Of a DNA stretch of 64,000 nucleotides, positions 21,180 through 30,524 are shown one piece after another. The notes under the pieces are model-generated. The model did no database searches, was not told the DNA's origin, and was given only the letters and a program-made list of their open reading frames with translations. The DNA is taken from the NCBI RefSeq assembly GCF_001425625.1, contig NZ_LMCP01000015.1, forward strand, positions 51,206 to 115,205. The letters run 5' to 3'. The stretch comes from Mesorhizobium sp. Root102 (lineage in GTDB: Bacteria > Pseudomonadota > Alphaproteobacteria > Rhizobiales > Rhizobiaceae). The translations under genes were made by a program, and so were the position numbers. Numbering within the stretch: position 1 is the first letter of the stretch; every line of letters begins with the position of its first letter.

Positions 21180-21725
21180 ATGCAGACCTATGTCGCGCTG
21201 CTCTACAGCATCATCCTGGGCGAGGGGCGACGGGTCGTCATGGCCGATCTCAAGGCCATGGCGGAACAGCTCGGGCTGAAGAACCCGCGGACCTTGGTGG
21301 CGACCGGCAATCTGGTCTTCGAGGCGCCGGCAACTGATATCGCCGATCTGGAGCAGCGGCTGGAAGCAGCCTTCGAAAAGACCTTCGGCCGCCATGTCGA
21401 CATCATCGTGCGCAATGCGCAGAACTGGCTGACGCTTGCCGCCGGCAATCCGTTCCCGGCCGAATCAGCCTTGGTGGGCGACCAGGTGGCGGTACGGGTG
21501 ATGCGCGAGCCTGCACCCGTGGACGCCGTAGCAGCGCTCCAGGCCTATGTCGCCGAGGACGAGAAGGTTGTGTCGGTCAGCGGCGACATCTGGGTCGTCT
21601 TTTCGCGCGCGAGGCCAAGCTCGCGGCTTCTTGCGGCGACCAACCACAAACGCATGGGCATCGGCACCTCGCGCAACTGGAACACCGTGCGCAGACTGGC
21701 CGAGATGGTGGACAGTAGGCAGTAG
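21180..21725 (+). CDS. DUF1697 family protein
   Basis: A 181-residue protein of the DUF1697 family. Family features are the N-terminal YVALLYSIILGEGRRV segment, the LKAMAEQLGLKNPRTLVATGNLVFEA block, and the C-terminal RNWNTVRRLAEM ending. Members are small cytoplasmic proteins of unknown function. It starts 14 bases after pyrG and could be read through from it. The stop is followed by a short direct repeat of CTACTGCCTACTG type. Confidence 0.8.
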   Translation: MQTYVALLYSIILGEGRRVVMADLKAMAEQLGLKNPRTLVATGNLVFEAPATDIADLEQRLEAAFEKTFGRHVDIIVRNAQNWLTLAAGNPFPAESALVGDQVAVRVMREPAPVDAVAALQAYVAEDEKVVSVSGDIWVVFSRARPSSRLLAATNHKRMGIGTSRNWNTVRRLAEMVDSRQ

Positions 21726-21758
21726 GCTCCCTAACACCTACTGCCTACTGCGTCATTT

Positions 21759-23216
21759 TCAAGCCTTTGCCGTCTTCGCTCCAGCGCCCAAAGCGGCGGT
21801 GCGCAGCACATAGTAGATGATGCCGGCAATCGCCACGCCGAAGAACCAGCCATAGACTCCCCACCAGGACGGCAGCCAGTTGGTGAAGTTCGGCAGGATC
21901 GACGAGAAGATGGCGCCGATGCCGGCGGCGATGAAGGCATTGACGTGCCAGCCGCCCTGGAAGCGGAACTCGCCGTCCTCGCGATAGAGCGCCTCGACGT
22001 CGACCTCGCCTTTGCGGATCAGATAGTAGTCGACCATCATCACCCCGAAGATCGGCCCCATCGTCGCGCCGATGATGTTGACGAAGGAGGCGGCACTGCC
22101 TTCCCACGGTGCGAAGGGATAGAGCAGCAGGGCGATCACGGCTGCGATATAGCCCCCCTTCTTGAAGTCGATCTGCCTGGGAAAGACGTTGGAGAAGTCG
22201 AAGGCCGGCGAGACGAAGTTTGCCACCACGTTGATGCCGAGGGTTGCTATCGCAAAGGTCAAGGCTGCGAGCGCTGCCAGGAACCAGCTGTCGAATTTCG
22301 CCGAGATCTGGTCGGGATGCAGCAGCACTTCGCCATAGACGTCAAAGGCGGCAATGGTGGTGACGCCGGCGACCAGCGAGAACAGGATCAGGTTGATCGG
22401 CAAGCCCCAGATGTTGCCCTTGCGCAGCGATGCCTTGTCCGGCGCGTAACGGGCGAAATCGCAGAAATTGAGATAAAGCGCGGAAAAGTAGGTGACCCAG
22501 ATCGCCGCCACCGCAAACAGCGACGTCCACGATCCCGGCGTGCCCGGCACGCCTGCATCCTTGGTCTTGTCCAGCAGCACGTCCATCGGAATGTCGCTGG
22601 TGAAGGCAAATCTCCCGGATTTGACGCAGAGATAGATCGCCAGGATCAGCATCATCACCCACACGGCAGGGCCGGCCCAGTCCTGGAAGCGGCGCACCGT
22701 TTCCATGCCGTTCTGGATGATCAGCAGTTGCAGCGCCCAGATGACCACGAAGCAGATCACCTCCAGGCCGGTGTGGCCGAGGAAATGCGTGTTGGCGTTG
22801 AAATCGGCGAACCATTGCGAGCGGATCAGCAGCGCAACGATCGCGCCGGAGGCGGCGGCCGTCTGTGCGCCGTACCAGAAGCAGGCGACGACGGCGCGCA
22901 CCAGCGCCGGTATGTTGGCGCCCCAGATGCCGAAAGAGGCGCGGGCAAGCACGGGGTAGGGCACGCCGGTCTTCACGCCGGCATAACCGACCATGTTCAT
23001 CAGCGCATAGATGATCAGCGAGCCGATACCGATGGCGATGATGAAGTTGACGAAGCCGCCGCAGAACAGAAACAGGCTGGCGGCCAGATAGTAGCCCCAG
23101 AGGCTGTGAACGTCCGACGTCCAGACGTTGAAGATCGAGAATGGTCCCCAGTTTCGAACTTTGGCTGGGGCCAGATCCTCGTTGTATAGATCAGGTGAAG
23201 CACCCTGTATTGTCAT
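21759..23216 (-). CDS. NCS1-family nucleobase/allantoin-type permease
   Basis: Predicted cation-coupled transporter for purines, pyrimidines, hydantoins or related compounds in the inner membrane. ATG 23216 is chosen because AGGGGAAC stands just upstream; the product is 485 residues with about 12 membrane helices. The N-terminal NWGPFSIFNVWTSDVHSLWGYY segment and the GVPYPVLARASFGIWGANIPALVR block are NCS1 hallmarks. No catabolic enzyme for such substrates is adjacent, so the substrate cannot be named. Confidence 0.88.
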   Translation of the reverse strand: MTIQGASPDLYNEDLAPAKVRNWGPFSIFNVWTSDVHSLWGYYLAASLFLFCGGFVNFIIAIGIGSLIIYALMNMVGYAGVKTGVPYPVLARASFGIWGANIPALVRAVVACFWYGAQTAAASGAIVALLIRSQWFADFNANTHFLGHTGLEVICFVVIWALQLLIIQNGMETVRRFQDWAGPAVWVMMLILAIYLCVKSGRFAFTSDIPMDVLLDKTKDAGVPGTPGSWTSLFAVAAIWVTYFSALYLNFCDFARYAPDKASLRKGNIWGLPINLILFSLVAGVTTIAAFDVYGEVLLHPDQISAKFDSWFLAALAALTFAIATLGINVVANFVSPAFDFSNVFPRQIDFKKGGYIAAVIALLLYPFAPWEGSAASFVNIIGATMGPIFGVMMVDYYLIRKGEVDVEALYREDGEFRFQGGWHVNAFIAAGIGAIFSSILPNFTNWLPSWWGVYGWFFGVAIAGIIYYVLRTAALGAGAKTAKA

Positions 23217-23382
23217 TGCAATGTTCCCCTTTTGCAGCACGCGCCCTCACGCGTTGGCCGCATGCAGGGTAAGCCTGACGCTGGGGAACGGACAAGCAAC
23301 CTATTTGCCGGCTTTGGCCTTAAAGATATTCAATGAGAACTGCGATTATCGATGCGACCCAATGGTGGGTCACCACCGATGA

Positions 23383-24216
23383 TTCGAATTTCGACGCCTG
23401 ACCGTGCGGCGCGGCGATAGGTCGGGCTGGTTGGCGAATCCGGCTGCGGCAAGTCCACGCTGGCGCGCTGCCTGGTGAGGCTCTACGACATATCGGACGG
23501 CCAGCTCCTGTTCGAAGGTGACGACATCACTTCCAAGCCGCTGTCCGACCTCCGGCCGCTCCGGCGCCGCCTGCAATGGTTTTCCAGGACCCGTCGGCTT
23601 CGCTCAATCCGCGCCGGCGCGTCGGCAACCTGGTGGCCGAGCCGCTGCGTATCCATAGCAAGCTTTCGTCGAGCGAGATCAACAAACGCGTCGCGGAACT
23701 GTTCGACCTCGTCGGGTTGCTGCCGGATCATGTCATGCGGCATCCGCATGAATTTTCCGGCGGACAGCGCCAAGGTGTCGGCATCGCTCGGGCCATTGCA
23801 TTGAACCCCGATCTCGTCGTGGGGCGCAAATCGTCAACCTGCTAGCCGATCTGTAGGAGAAGCTGCAGCTCACCTACATCTTCATCGCCCACGATCTCCC
23901 TGTCGTACGCCAGGTGTCGACCCGCATCGCGGTAATGTATCTCGGCTCGATCGTTGAGGAAGGGCCGGCGGAGGAAGTGTTTGCAGCACCTGCCCATCCC
24001 TACGGCCAGGCGCTGATCTCGGCGGTTCCCGTCGTTGAGACGACGCGCAAGCGCGTCATCCTGACCGGCGACGTACCGAGCCCGCTCAAGCCGCGATCCG
24101 GCTGCCGTTTCCATCCCCGATGCCCGATCGCGGTCGAGCGCTGCCGCAACGAGCGACCGCAGCTGAGGGAATATCGACCCGGCCGCAAAGTGGCCTGCCA
24201 CTTCCCGACGGTTTAG
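23383..24216 (+). pseudogene. decayed ATP-binding gene of an oligopeptide/dipeptide ABC transporter (DppF/OppF type)
   Basis: Three reading frames together spell one DppF-like ATPase. Frame changes occur near 23419 (before VGLVGESGCGKST, the Walker A) and near 23575 (LRRRLQ then [13 protein letters not shown]), each explained by loss of one base. Near 23822 about 40 bases are missing: the sequence jumps from ALNPDLVV straight to [10 protein letters not shown], deleting the Walker B and D-loop. A TAG replaces an expected CAG at 23854. The signature [14 protein letters not shown] and the C-terminal oligopeptide-type zinc-like tail ([13 protein letters not shown]) are still readable. The 5' end is also missing. 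No partner permease is next to it. Confidence 0.88.
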
Positions 24217-24334
24217 CCGGCATCCATCGACCAAAGATTCTTCAATAATTCTGTTTTCGGCGTGGAACAAACCGTCGGAAGGGGCGTTTCGTAGAGTTCG
24301 ATCAAGCGGTATCGCGGTCGACCGGGAGGAAATG

Positions 24335-24634
24335 ATGGATCTGCAGTTCTTTTCGCCCGTGAGGATTTCGCGCGGGCAGGGTCATCCTGCTGAAGAAGTC
24401 GATAGTGTTGCCGAGGCCATGGTGTTCTTGCGGAAATGGCCGACGGGACGGCGCGGTCCGGTCTATCAGTGCGCGCTGAATTGCTGCTCGGCCGCCTTGT
24501 CGGGCCAGATGTCGGCGGAGGAAGCAAGAAAAGCGTTCACAGGCTTTGCCCGCATCACGCGCCTTCTCGATGATGATATGGCGTTGCCGGTCGCTGGCGA
24601 AAGCATGGCAAGCGTGCACGCCCTGCGGCGGTAG
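24335..24634 (+). CDS. DUF982 family small protein
   Basis: A 99-residue protein with the DUF982 pattern: V-x-x-A-x-x-FL-x-x-W-P near residue 25-40, then CALNCCSAALSGQMSAEEARKAFTGFA. This family is largely confined to Rhizobiales and its function is unknown. I choose ATG 24335 because GGAGG is five bases upstream; ATG 24332 is too close. It stands alone between two pseudogenes. Confidence 0.75.
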   Translation: MDLQFFSPVRISRGQGHPAEEVDSVAEAMVFLRKWPTGRRGPVYQCALNCCSAALSGQMSAEEARKAFTGFARITRLLDDDMALPVAGESMASVHALRR

Positions 24635-24754
24635 GCGCCTGTTGTCTTGACGGTCTTGCAAGGTCTCGCGCCATGGCGGCGCGGGTCGTGTTTTGCGATG
24701 CGCTCCGGAAATAGTGGGCATCGAAAGTTCGGCCGGTCAAAGGTCCGTCTCCAC

Positions 24755-24900
24755 ATCGATCACCGCGTCCAATCGATCACCGCGTCCGGTTCGAACAGGG
24801 CGGTCATGCCGTCGACATCGCCCGCATGCTGCCGCGAAACCAGCAGGGGCTACAGTTGCTGGGGATCGTAGACAGGCTTTCTGTCTGCTGGGTCGCCCAT
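24755..24900 (-). pseudogene. remnant of a SnoaL/NTF2-like gene
   Basis: From ATG 24900, with GGAGGT eight bases upstream, the frame reads MGDPADRKPVYDPQQL and then TAG (24852-24850). It continues as HAGDVDGMTALFEPDAVID, which is typical of SnoaL-like polyketide-cyclase folds. The frame breaks at a 17-base tandem duplication (ATCGATCACCGCGTCC at 24755-24770 and again at 24772-24787), after which similarity is lost. The intact start and ribosome-binding site suggest recent decay. Confidence 0.6.
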
Positions 24901-25057
24901 GTTGACCTCCGCTGCGCTTTCAAACCAAACCCTAACGCAAACCCTTCGCCCCGTCCGTGACAGGTCGCGGAATTTTCTGGATCAGCGTTGCCACCGATCG
25001 GCGGCCTCAAAAGGCGGCGGTTGAAAGAAGCGGCAAATAGGCTAAATAGGCGCCGCA

Positions 25058-26080
25058 ATGGCCCGATTTGGCCGACCTCGATTGGACGACATGCGGGAAG
25101 CAAAGCTTGCCATAGCGCCCATGATGGACTGGACGGATCGGCATTGCCGATTCTTCCACCGCCAGCTGACGAGCCGTGCGCTGCTCTACACCGAGATGGT
25201 GGTGGCCGACGCGGTCATCCATGGCGCGCGCGAGCGGCTGCTCGGTTTCGATGCAGCGGAACATCCGGTCGCCCTGCAACTCGGCGGCTCGGATCGCGAA
25301 AAACTTGCCGAGGCGGCGCGCATCGGCGAGGCTTTTGGCTATGACGAGATCAACCTGAATGTCGGCTGTCCGTCAGACCGCGTCCAGTCGGGTACGTTCG
25401 GCGCCTGCCTGATGAAGGTGCCGGACCTCGTCGCCGGCTGCGTCGCGGCGATGAAAGCGGCGGTGACAATTCCCGTCACCGTCAAATGCCGCATCGGCGT
25501 CGACGACCAGGATCCGGAACCGGCCCTCGATGCGCTGGCGGATGGTGTTTTCGACGCCGGCGCCGACGCGCTGTGGGTGCATGCGCGCAAGGCGTGGCTG
25601 GAAGGGCTGAGCCCCAAGGAGAACCGCGACATTCCGCCGCTCGATTACAACAGGGTCTATCGGCTGAAGGCCAGAAAACACAACGAGTTCATTGGCATCA
25701 ATGGCGGCATTCTGTCGATTGAAGAGGCTCGGACGCATCTCGACCATGTCGATGGCGCTATGCTTGGCCGTGCCGCTTATCACACGCCCGGCATTCTGGC
25801 CGGCGTCGATGCCGCTTTCTACGGTGCTCAGTCCGAGCCGTTCGATTTCGCCGCGCTGATCGATGTGATGGCGGACTATGCGGCACGCCATATCGAGCAG
25901 GGCGGGCGGCTTGGCCACGTCACGCGTCATATGGTCGGGCTGTTCCACGGTTTGCCCGGTGCGCGCCGCTACCGCCAGATCCTGTCCACCGACGCGACCC
26001 GACCCGGAGCCGGACCGGACGTGCTTAAAGCGGCTTTCGCCGCCGTCGATTTCGGTGGAGCAGCAGCCGAAGCGGCTTGA
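25058..26080 (+). CDS. dusA: tRNA-dihydrouridine synthase A
   Basis: FMN enzyme that reduces uridines in the D-loop of tRNA. It has 340 residues from 25058; ATG 25091 (MREAKLAIAPMMD) would give 329 and is equally possible, as neither start has a strong ribosome-binding site. The barrel starts with IAPMMDWTDRHCRFF. The catalytic cysteine lies in NVGCPSDRVQSGTFGACLM, and the NGGI segment for phosphate binding is present. Convergent with the protease gene at 26091. Confidence 0.94.
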   Translation: MARFGRPRLDDMREAKLAIAPMMDWTDRHCRFFHRQLTSRALLYTEMVVADAVIHGARERLLGFDAAEHPVALQLGGSDREKLAEAARIGEAFGYDEINLNVGCPSDRVQSGTFGACLMKVPDLVAGCVAAMKAAVTIPVTVKCRIGVDDQDPEPALDALADGVFDAGADALWVHARKAWLEGLSPKENRDIPPLDYNRVYRLKARKHNEFIGINGGILSIEEARTHLDHVDGAMLGRAAYHTPGILAGVDAAFYGAQSEPFDFAALIDVMADYAARHIEQGGRLGHVTRHMVGLFHGLPGARRYRQILSTDATRPGAGPDVLKAAFAAVDFGGAAAEAA

Positions 26081-26090
26081 GCTTCGAGAA

Positions 26091-26795
26091 TCAATCCCTG
26101 AGGATCATGCGGTCGCCGCGCACGTCGAAGCCCGACAGTGAACTGATGAAGTTCATGCCGAGCAGGGACTGGCTGAGCATGCCGGGTGCGGCGATCATGA
26201 CCGGCATGTTCCTGCGCACGATACCGCCGATCGCAATCTCATCGGTTTTGACGGCCGCGGCGCGCGCCATGCCGTTGGCGGTCGAAACCGGTATTGTGTA
26301 ATTGAGCGCCGCTGGATTGAACCCGGCGGCTTGCGCATCCTGCGACGTCAGCACGGTGCTGGTCGCGCCGGTGTCCACCACGGCTCGGATCGGGTTGCCG
26401 TTGACCAGGATGCGCGCTTCGAAATGGCCATTGTCCGCCTTGTCGAGCGTCACCGTGGCGTGACCGTCTTCGACGCCGAGGGCCAGCGGGCTGCCGGGAA
26501 CAAGGCCAGCGGTCACGCGGCTGGCCACATCCTGCAACTCATAACGATACTGGTAGCCGGCGATCAGCGCGAGCACGATCGCCACCCAGGCGCCGAGGTT
26601 GCGGGCCATGGCGCCCAGGGGCCTGCCCGAGCGAAGCAGGCCTGCGCCGATGAGGGCGCCAAAGGCGCCGAGCCAGATCAGCCGGCTGAAATCATAATTT
26701 TCGACGCCAAACGTGCTGCCGGCGGAATCGTTGAGCATCAGCAAGACTGCTCCCACCCCGATCGCGGCCATCAGTATCCAGAACAGTCGGCTCAT
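26091..26795 (-). CDS. retropepsin-like aspartic protease, membrane-anchored (TIGR02281 type)
   Basis: A 234-residue protein with about three hydrophobic segments (about residues 2-22, 38-56 and 66-83) followed by a single-domain aspartic protease. The catalytic motif is AVVDTGATSTVLT, with a later LLGMNFISSL segment that resembles the family's second conserved region. Clan AA proteases of this type are common in alphaproteobacteria; their substrates are mostly unknown. The next gene upstream (DUF1289) ends eight bases before its start region, so the two probably form an operon. Confidence 0.82.
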   Translation of the reverse strand: MSRLFWILMAAIGVGAVLLMLNDSAGSTFGVENYDFSRLIWLGAFGALIGAGLLRSGRPLGAMARNLGAWVAIVLALIAGYQYRYELQDVASRVTAGLVPGSPLALGVEDGHATVTLDKADNGHFEARILVNGNPIRAVVDTGATSTVLTSQDAQAAGFNPAALNYTIPVSTANGMARAAAVKTDEIAIGGIVRRNMPVMIAAPGMLSQSLLGMNFISSLSGFDVRGDRMILRD

Positions 26796-26802
26796 CCGCG
26801 CC

Positions 26803-27036
26803 TCACGAAAGCGCGTCGCGTTCGCGCGCCATGCGGGCGCGGCGCGTTTCCCGGCGCGGCCGGCGCTCGACCGTTTCCAGCCGGGCAGGCAATTCAGCCA
26901 TGACGCTGCGGCGCGTTTCCGGCGTCATCCCGATCCAGCCGCCGATTTCCTCGCGCGTGCGGCCGCACCCGAAACAGAAGCCGGTTTTCATGTCGATCGA
27001 ACAGACCAGGATGCAGGGAGATTCGATGGCCGTCAT
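26803..27036 (-). CDS. DUF1289 family small cysteine-rich protein
   Basis: A 77-residue protein with the DUF1289 pattern [27 protein letters not shown]: four cysteines (C-x3-C, C-x2-C) that may bind a metal, then [20 protein letters not shown]. The function is unknown. It is upstream of, and seven bases from, the aspartic protease gene on the same strand, and divergent from cobT. Confidence 0.85.
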   Translation of the reverse strand: MTAIESPCILVCSIDMKTGFCFGCGRTREEIGGWIGMTPETRRSVMAELPARLETVERRPRRETRRARMARERDALS

Positions 27037-27233
27037 GACTTTCTCTTGGGCTTCCGACCGGAACCCCGTGTTCCATCACCACATGGTGCAACGGCAAAGC
27101 CAATGCAAGCCCCCGCGATTGCGCCCTTCGCGGCCAGCTTTGCGTCAAATGCAGGACCATGATCCAGGAGGTTGTGCCAACCACGCAAGGCGGCTATGCC
27201 GCTCATCAACTCCAGGGAATGATTGACAACGAG

Positions 27234-28232
27234 ATGACCAGCGCGCTGCCTTTCGACGATTTCCGCAACCTGCTGGCCAATCTGCCGGCGGCCGATACGA
27301 CAGCCAAGGCCCGCGTGCGCACGCTGTTTGCCAAGGCCGACAAATCAAGCAATTCGCTTGGCCGCATCGAAGACATCGCCGCGTGGCTGGCCGCCTGGAG
27401 CGGGCGGGCTCCGCCCGCGGTGACAAGACCACTGATGGCGGTCTTTGCCGGCAATCATGGTGTTGTCAGGCACGGCATTTCGCCACGGCCGGTGGCGGCG
27501 ACCGTCAATGCGGTCGAGCTTTGTGCTGCCGGAGGTGCTGCGATCAACCAGATCTGCATTGCCAACGATCTCGGGCTGAAGGTTTTCGATCTTGCCCTGC
27601 ACATCCCGACCGCCGACATCACCGAAGACGCCGCACTGGATGAGCGCGGCTGTGCCGCCACCATGGCCTTTGGCATGGAAGCGATCGCGGGCGGTACCGA
27701 TCTCTTGTGCCTGGGCGATCTCGGCGTCGGCAACTCCACCGTCGCCGCAGCCCTGTTTGCAGCGCTGTTCGGGGGCAGGGGCGTCGACTGGGTCGGCCAG
27801 GGGTCGGGCGCCGATGCGGCGATGCAGTTACGCAAGGCGGCGGTTGTCGATGCGGCGCTGGCCTTTCACGGTGGCCATCTCGGCGACCCGCTCGAGGCGC
27901 TGCGCCGGGTCGGTGGCCGTGAGTTCGCGGCAATCGCCGGCGCCATCCTTGCCGCGCGGATGCAGAAGATTCCGGTGCTGCTCGACGGGCTCGCTGCAAC
28001 GGCCGCCGCAGCGGTGCTGCACGCCGCCAACCCTGCCGCGCTCGAGCATTGCCTGCTCGCCAGCCTGTCGCCAGAGCCCGCACACGCCCGCGCCGCCGAA
28101 CGGCTAGGCCTGCGCCCGTTGCTTGATCTGGGCATCGGCCATGGCGAAGGGGTAGGGGCCGCTCTTGCCGCGGGCCTGGTCAAGGCCGCCGCGCTGACCA
28201 GTTCGGGCATGGCTGCGGCTGCGCGCGGCTAA
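27234..28232 (+). CDS. cobT: nicotinate-nucleotide-dimethylbenzimidazole phosphoribosyltransferase
   Basis: Activates dimethylbenzimidazole for the lower ligand of cobalamin. Starting at ATG 27234 (MTSALPFDDF) the product is 332 residues, close to the family's 335-350; upstream in-frame starts at 27219 and 27159 exist. Family stretches are GRIEDIAAWLAAW, FAGNHGVV, GDLGVGNSTVAAAL and the C-terminal LDLGIGHGEGVGAALA; the catalytic glutamate is in that last segment. No other cobalamin gene and no cobalamin riboswitch is visible nearby. Confidence 0.93.
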   Translation: MTSALPFDDFRNLLANLPAADTTAKARVRTLFAKADKSSNSLGRIEDIAAWLAAWSGRAPPAVTRPLMAVFAGNHGVVRHGISPRPVAATVNAVELCAAGGAAINQICIANDLGLKVFDLALHIPTADITEDAALDERGCAATMAFGMEAIAGGTDLLCLGDLGVGNSTVAAALFAALFGGRGVDWVGQGSGADAAMQLRKAAVVDAALAFHGGHLGDPLEALRRVGGREFAAIAGAILAARMQKIPVLLDGLAATAAAAVLHAANPAALEHCLLASLSPEPAHARAAERLGLRPLLDLGIGHGEGVGAALAAGLVKAAALTSSGMAAAARG

Positions 28233-28265
28233 GCACCTGGCACACTTGCATCTCAACGACTTCGC

Positions 28266-29786
28266 CTACCGCCGTCGCGCCGCAACCGCTGCTGTAGGCA
28301 GTGCGGGCAATTCCTCCATCACCCGGCTCAGCGGGAAGATGGCGATCGCCTCTGTCCCTTCGCGCAGCTTGGAATGAAGCTCGAACTCGCCGCCATGCAT
28401 GGCAAGCAGGCCTTGCACGATCGGCAGGCCAAGCCCGGTGCCCTGCTCGGCGCTCTTGATGGCGATCGAACCCTGGCCGAAGGCTGAGAGCACTACCGGG
28501 ATTTCGTCTTCCGGTATGCCCGGGCCATTGTCCTTGATCGAAATGTATTGCCCGCCGCCCGCCGTCCAGCCGACGCGGACGCGGATTTCGCCGCCGGTGG
28601 CGGTGAATTTTATCGCATTCGACAGAAGGTTGAGCGTGATCTGCCGCACCGCCCGCTCGTCGGCGAACAGGCGGGGCAACTGATGCTCGAAATCCTGGAC
28701 GACGCGGATGTCCTTGTTGCGCGCCCTCAGTTCCATCATGTGACAGCAATCCTCGACGATGTTCAGCAGCATCACCGGCTCTTCATTGAGCTGGTAGCGG
28801 CCAGCCTCGATGCGCGACAGGTCGAGGATCTCATTGATCAGGTCGAGCAGATGCTGGCCGGATTCATGCACGTCGTGGGCGTAGTCGCGATAGGTGGGAT
28901 TGCTCATCGGCCCCAGCACCTCGTTCGACATCACCTCGGAAAAGCCAAGAATGGCATTGAGCGGCGTGCGCAGTTCGTGGCTCATCGAAGCGAGGAACCG
29001 TGATTTCGCCAGATTGGCGTCTTCCGCCCGCCGCCGCGCCTCGTCGGACATCGATTTCGCCGTCTCCAGCTCGGCGATCAGCGCATCCTTTTCAGAGCGG
29101 AACGACAACACCATCAGGGACGAGCGGTTGAGGTGGCGGGACACATAGGCAAAGAAGGGCAGCGACACTACCAGCAACCCGGCCATGATTACCTCAACCG
29201 GCATCCACAGTTTGAACCCAACATAGGCATAGAGCGCCACCGGAACGGCAAACGTCGCCAACAGCGCCCCGCCCAGAGATGAGGTCATCACCGCGGTCGC
29301 CGCCATGGCGAAGAGCAGCACCACGGCCTTGACCAACTGGAACTGGTCGATCTGGCAGGCGCCGCAGCCAAGCCAGACGAACCAGGCCCAGCCGAGGCCG
29401 CAAAGGAAATGGCAGATCAGGAATTCCCGTCGTGTTTGCAAAGGGTTGAGGTCGGAAGCTTCAGTGCGCTCAATGCGCCGCGCCATGAAGGCGACGACGG
29501 TGTAGCAGGTCAGTGTGAACAGCGCCCAGAGCCCGATCTCGTTGCCGACGCCGGCCAACCGGCCAGCAGCCGCGATCGCCAGGATGAGAAGCGGGATGGC
29601 GATGGCGCCGCTTGTCATTGCGCGGGCGTGGAGCTTCAGCAGTTCGCGATCGAAATCGGGATTGCCGGCCTGCTGCGAAAGACGGTCACGCGTCTTGCGC
29701 ACCGCGCGCGCCACATCGCTGTTGCGATGAGGTTTCCTGCGGTCCACAATGAACTTGTCCGCTGTGTTCGAGCGTTGCAAGGGCAT
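28266..29786 (-). CDS. membrane sensor histidine kinase, PleC/DivJ-like
   Basis: A 506-residue kinase (ATG 29786). About six membrane helices fall between residues 60 and 230. A short coiled coil (SEKDALIAELETAKSMSDEARRRAEDANLAKS) leads to the H-box FLASMSHELRTPLNAILGFSEVM. The ATPase domain shows the N-box (RQITLNLLSNAIKF), the G1 box (IKDNGPGIP) and the G2 box (GTGLGLPIVQGLL). The H-box closely matches the PleC/DivJ/PdhS group that phosphorylates the cell-cycle regulator DivK in alphaproteobacteria, but a specific role is inference. No response regulator gene is adjacent, as is usual for that group. Confidence 0.85.
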   Translation of the reverse strand: MPLQRSNTADKFIVDRRKPHRNSDVARAVRKTRDRLSQQAGNPDFDRELLKLHARAMTSGAIAIPLLILAIAAAGRLAGVGNEIGLWALFTLTCYTVVAFMARRIERTEASDLNPLQTRREFLICHFLCGLGWAWFVWLGCGACQIDQFQLVKAVVLLFAMAATAVMTSSLGGALLATFAVPVALYAYVGFKLWMPVEVIMAGLLVVSLPFFAYVSRHLNRSSLMVLSFRSEKDALIAELETAKSMSDEARRRAEDANLAKSRFLASMSHELRTPLNAILGFSEVMSNEVLGPMSNPTYRDYAHDVHESGQHLLDLINEILDLSRIEAGRYQLNEEPVMLLNIVEDCCHMMELRARNKDIRVVQDFEHQLPRLFADERAVRQITLNLLSNAIKFTATGGEIRVRVGWTAGGGQYISIKDNGPGIPEDEIPVVLSAFGQGSIAIKSAEQGTGLGLPIVQGLLAMHGGEFELHSKLREGTEAIAIFPLSRVMEELPALPTAAVAARRR

Positions 29787-29861
29787 CAAAACTTCAATTT
29801 ATACGAGCAGCGGTTTCCAAGTGTTAAGCTACGTTCGAATGATTAACCAACCGTTTGCCAT

Positions 29862-30482
29862 ATGAGCCGATCCTGGTCGCCGAGGCCGCGCCGGCGATAC
29901 GTTGCGCCACCCAGAAGCCTGTGGCGCCGGCTGGTGGATTACGGGCTTACATCAATCATTCTCGGGCTGCTGATCCTGCTGGCGGCCCGCCTCGACCGGG
30001 TTGAAACCCGCAAGACGCAGGGCGTGGCAATCATCAATGACGGCGATTCGATCACGCTTGGCACTGAGCGCATCCGCATGCGCGGCATTGATGCTCCGGA
30101 GTATACGCAGACTTGCCGCAGGAACGGTGCCGACTATCCCTGCGGCACGCTTGCGCGTCAGTCGCTTGTGCGCCTGATCGCCGGCAAGCCCGTCTCCTGT
30201 ACCGGCTGGCAGCGTGACCGTTATGGCCGGCTGCTCGGCGACTGCACCGCCGGCGGCAAGGATCTCAACCGCGCGCAGGTCGAGGCGGGCTGGGCGGTTG
30301 CCTATGGCGATTTCGAGAGCGAGGAAGCCACCGCCCGTACGGGAAAGGCCGGAATCTGGGCGGGAACATTCGACCAGCCGCAAGACTGGCGCGACAGGCA
30401 TCACGGCGAAGTCGTAGAGAGAAAGCACGGCACGCTGGCGTCGATCGGCGATGCCGTGCGCGAGATTTTTCGCTTCTGGTGA
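29862..30482 (+). CDS. thermonuclease-like (SNase) protein, membrane-anchored
   Basis: A 206-residue protein with an Arg-rich N-terminus and one membrane helix at about 28-44. It is followed by a staphylococcal-nuclease fold: DGDSITLGTERIRMRGIDAPE, then GRLLGDC and a C-terminal KAGIWAG segment. Positive-inside topology puts the nuclease domain in the periplasm. Catalytic arginines are plausible at RIRMRG and RDRYGR. It is divergent from the histidine kinase and precedes the GST gene by 42 bases. Confidence 0.82.
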   Translation: MSRSWSPRPRRRYVAPPRSLWRRLVDYGLTSIILGLLILLAARLDRVETRKTQGVAIINDGDSITLGTERIRMRGIDAPEYTQTCRRNGADYPCGTLARQSLVRLIAGKPVSCTGWQRDRYGRLLGDCTAGGKDLNRAQVEAGWAVAYGDFESEEATARTGKAGIWAGTFDQPQDWRDRHHGEVVERKHGTLASIGDAVREIFRFW

Positions 30483-30524
30483 TACCCGTCCTGGAACTGG
30501 AACCGAGAACGAACGGAGGATAGA

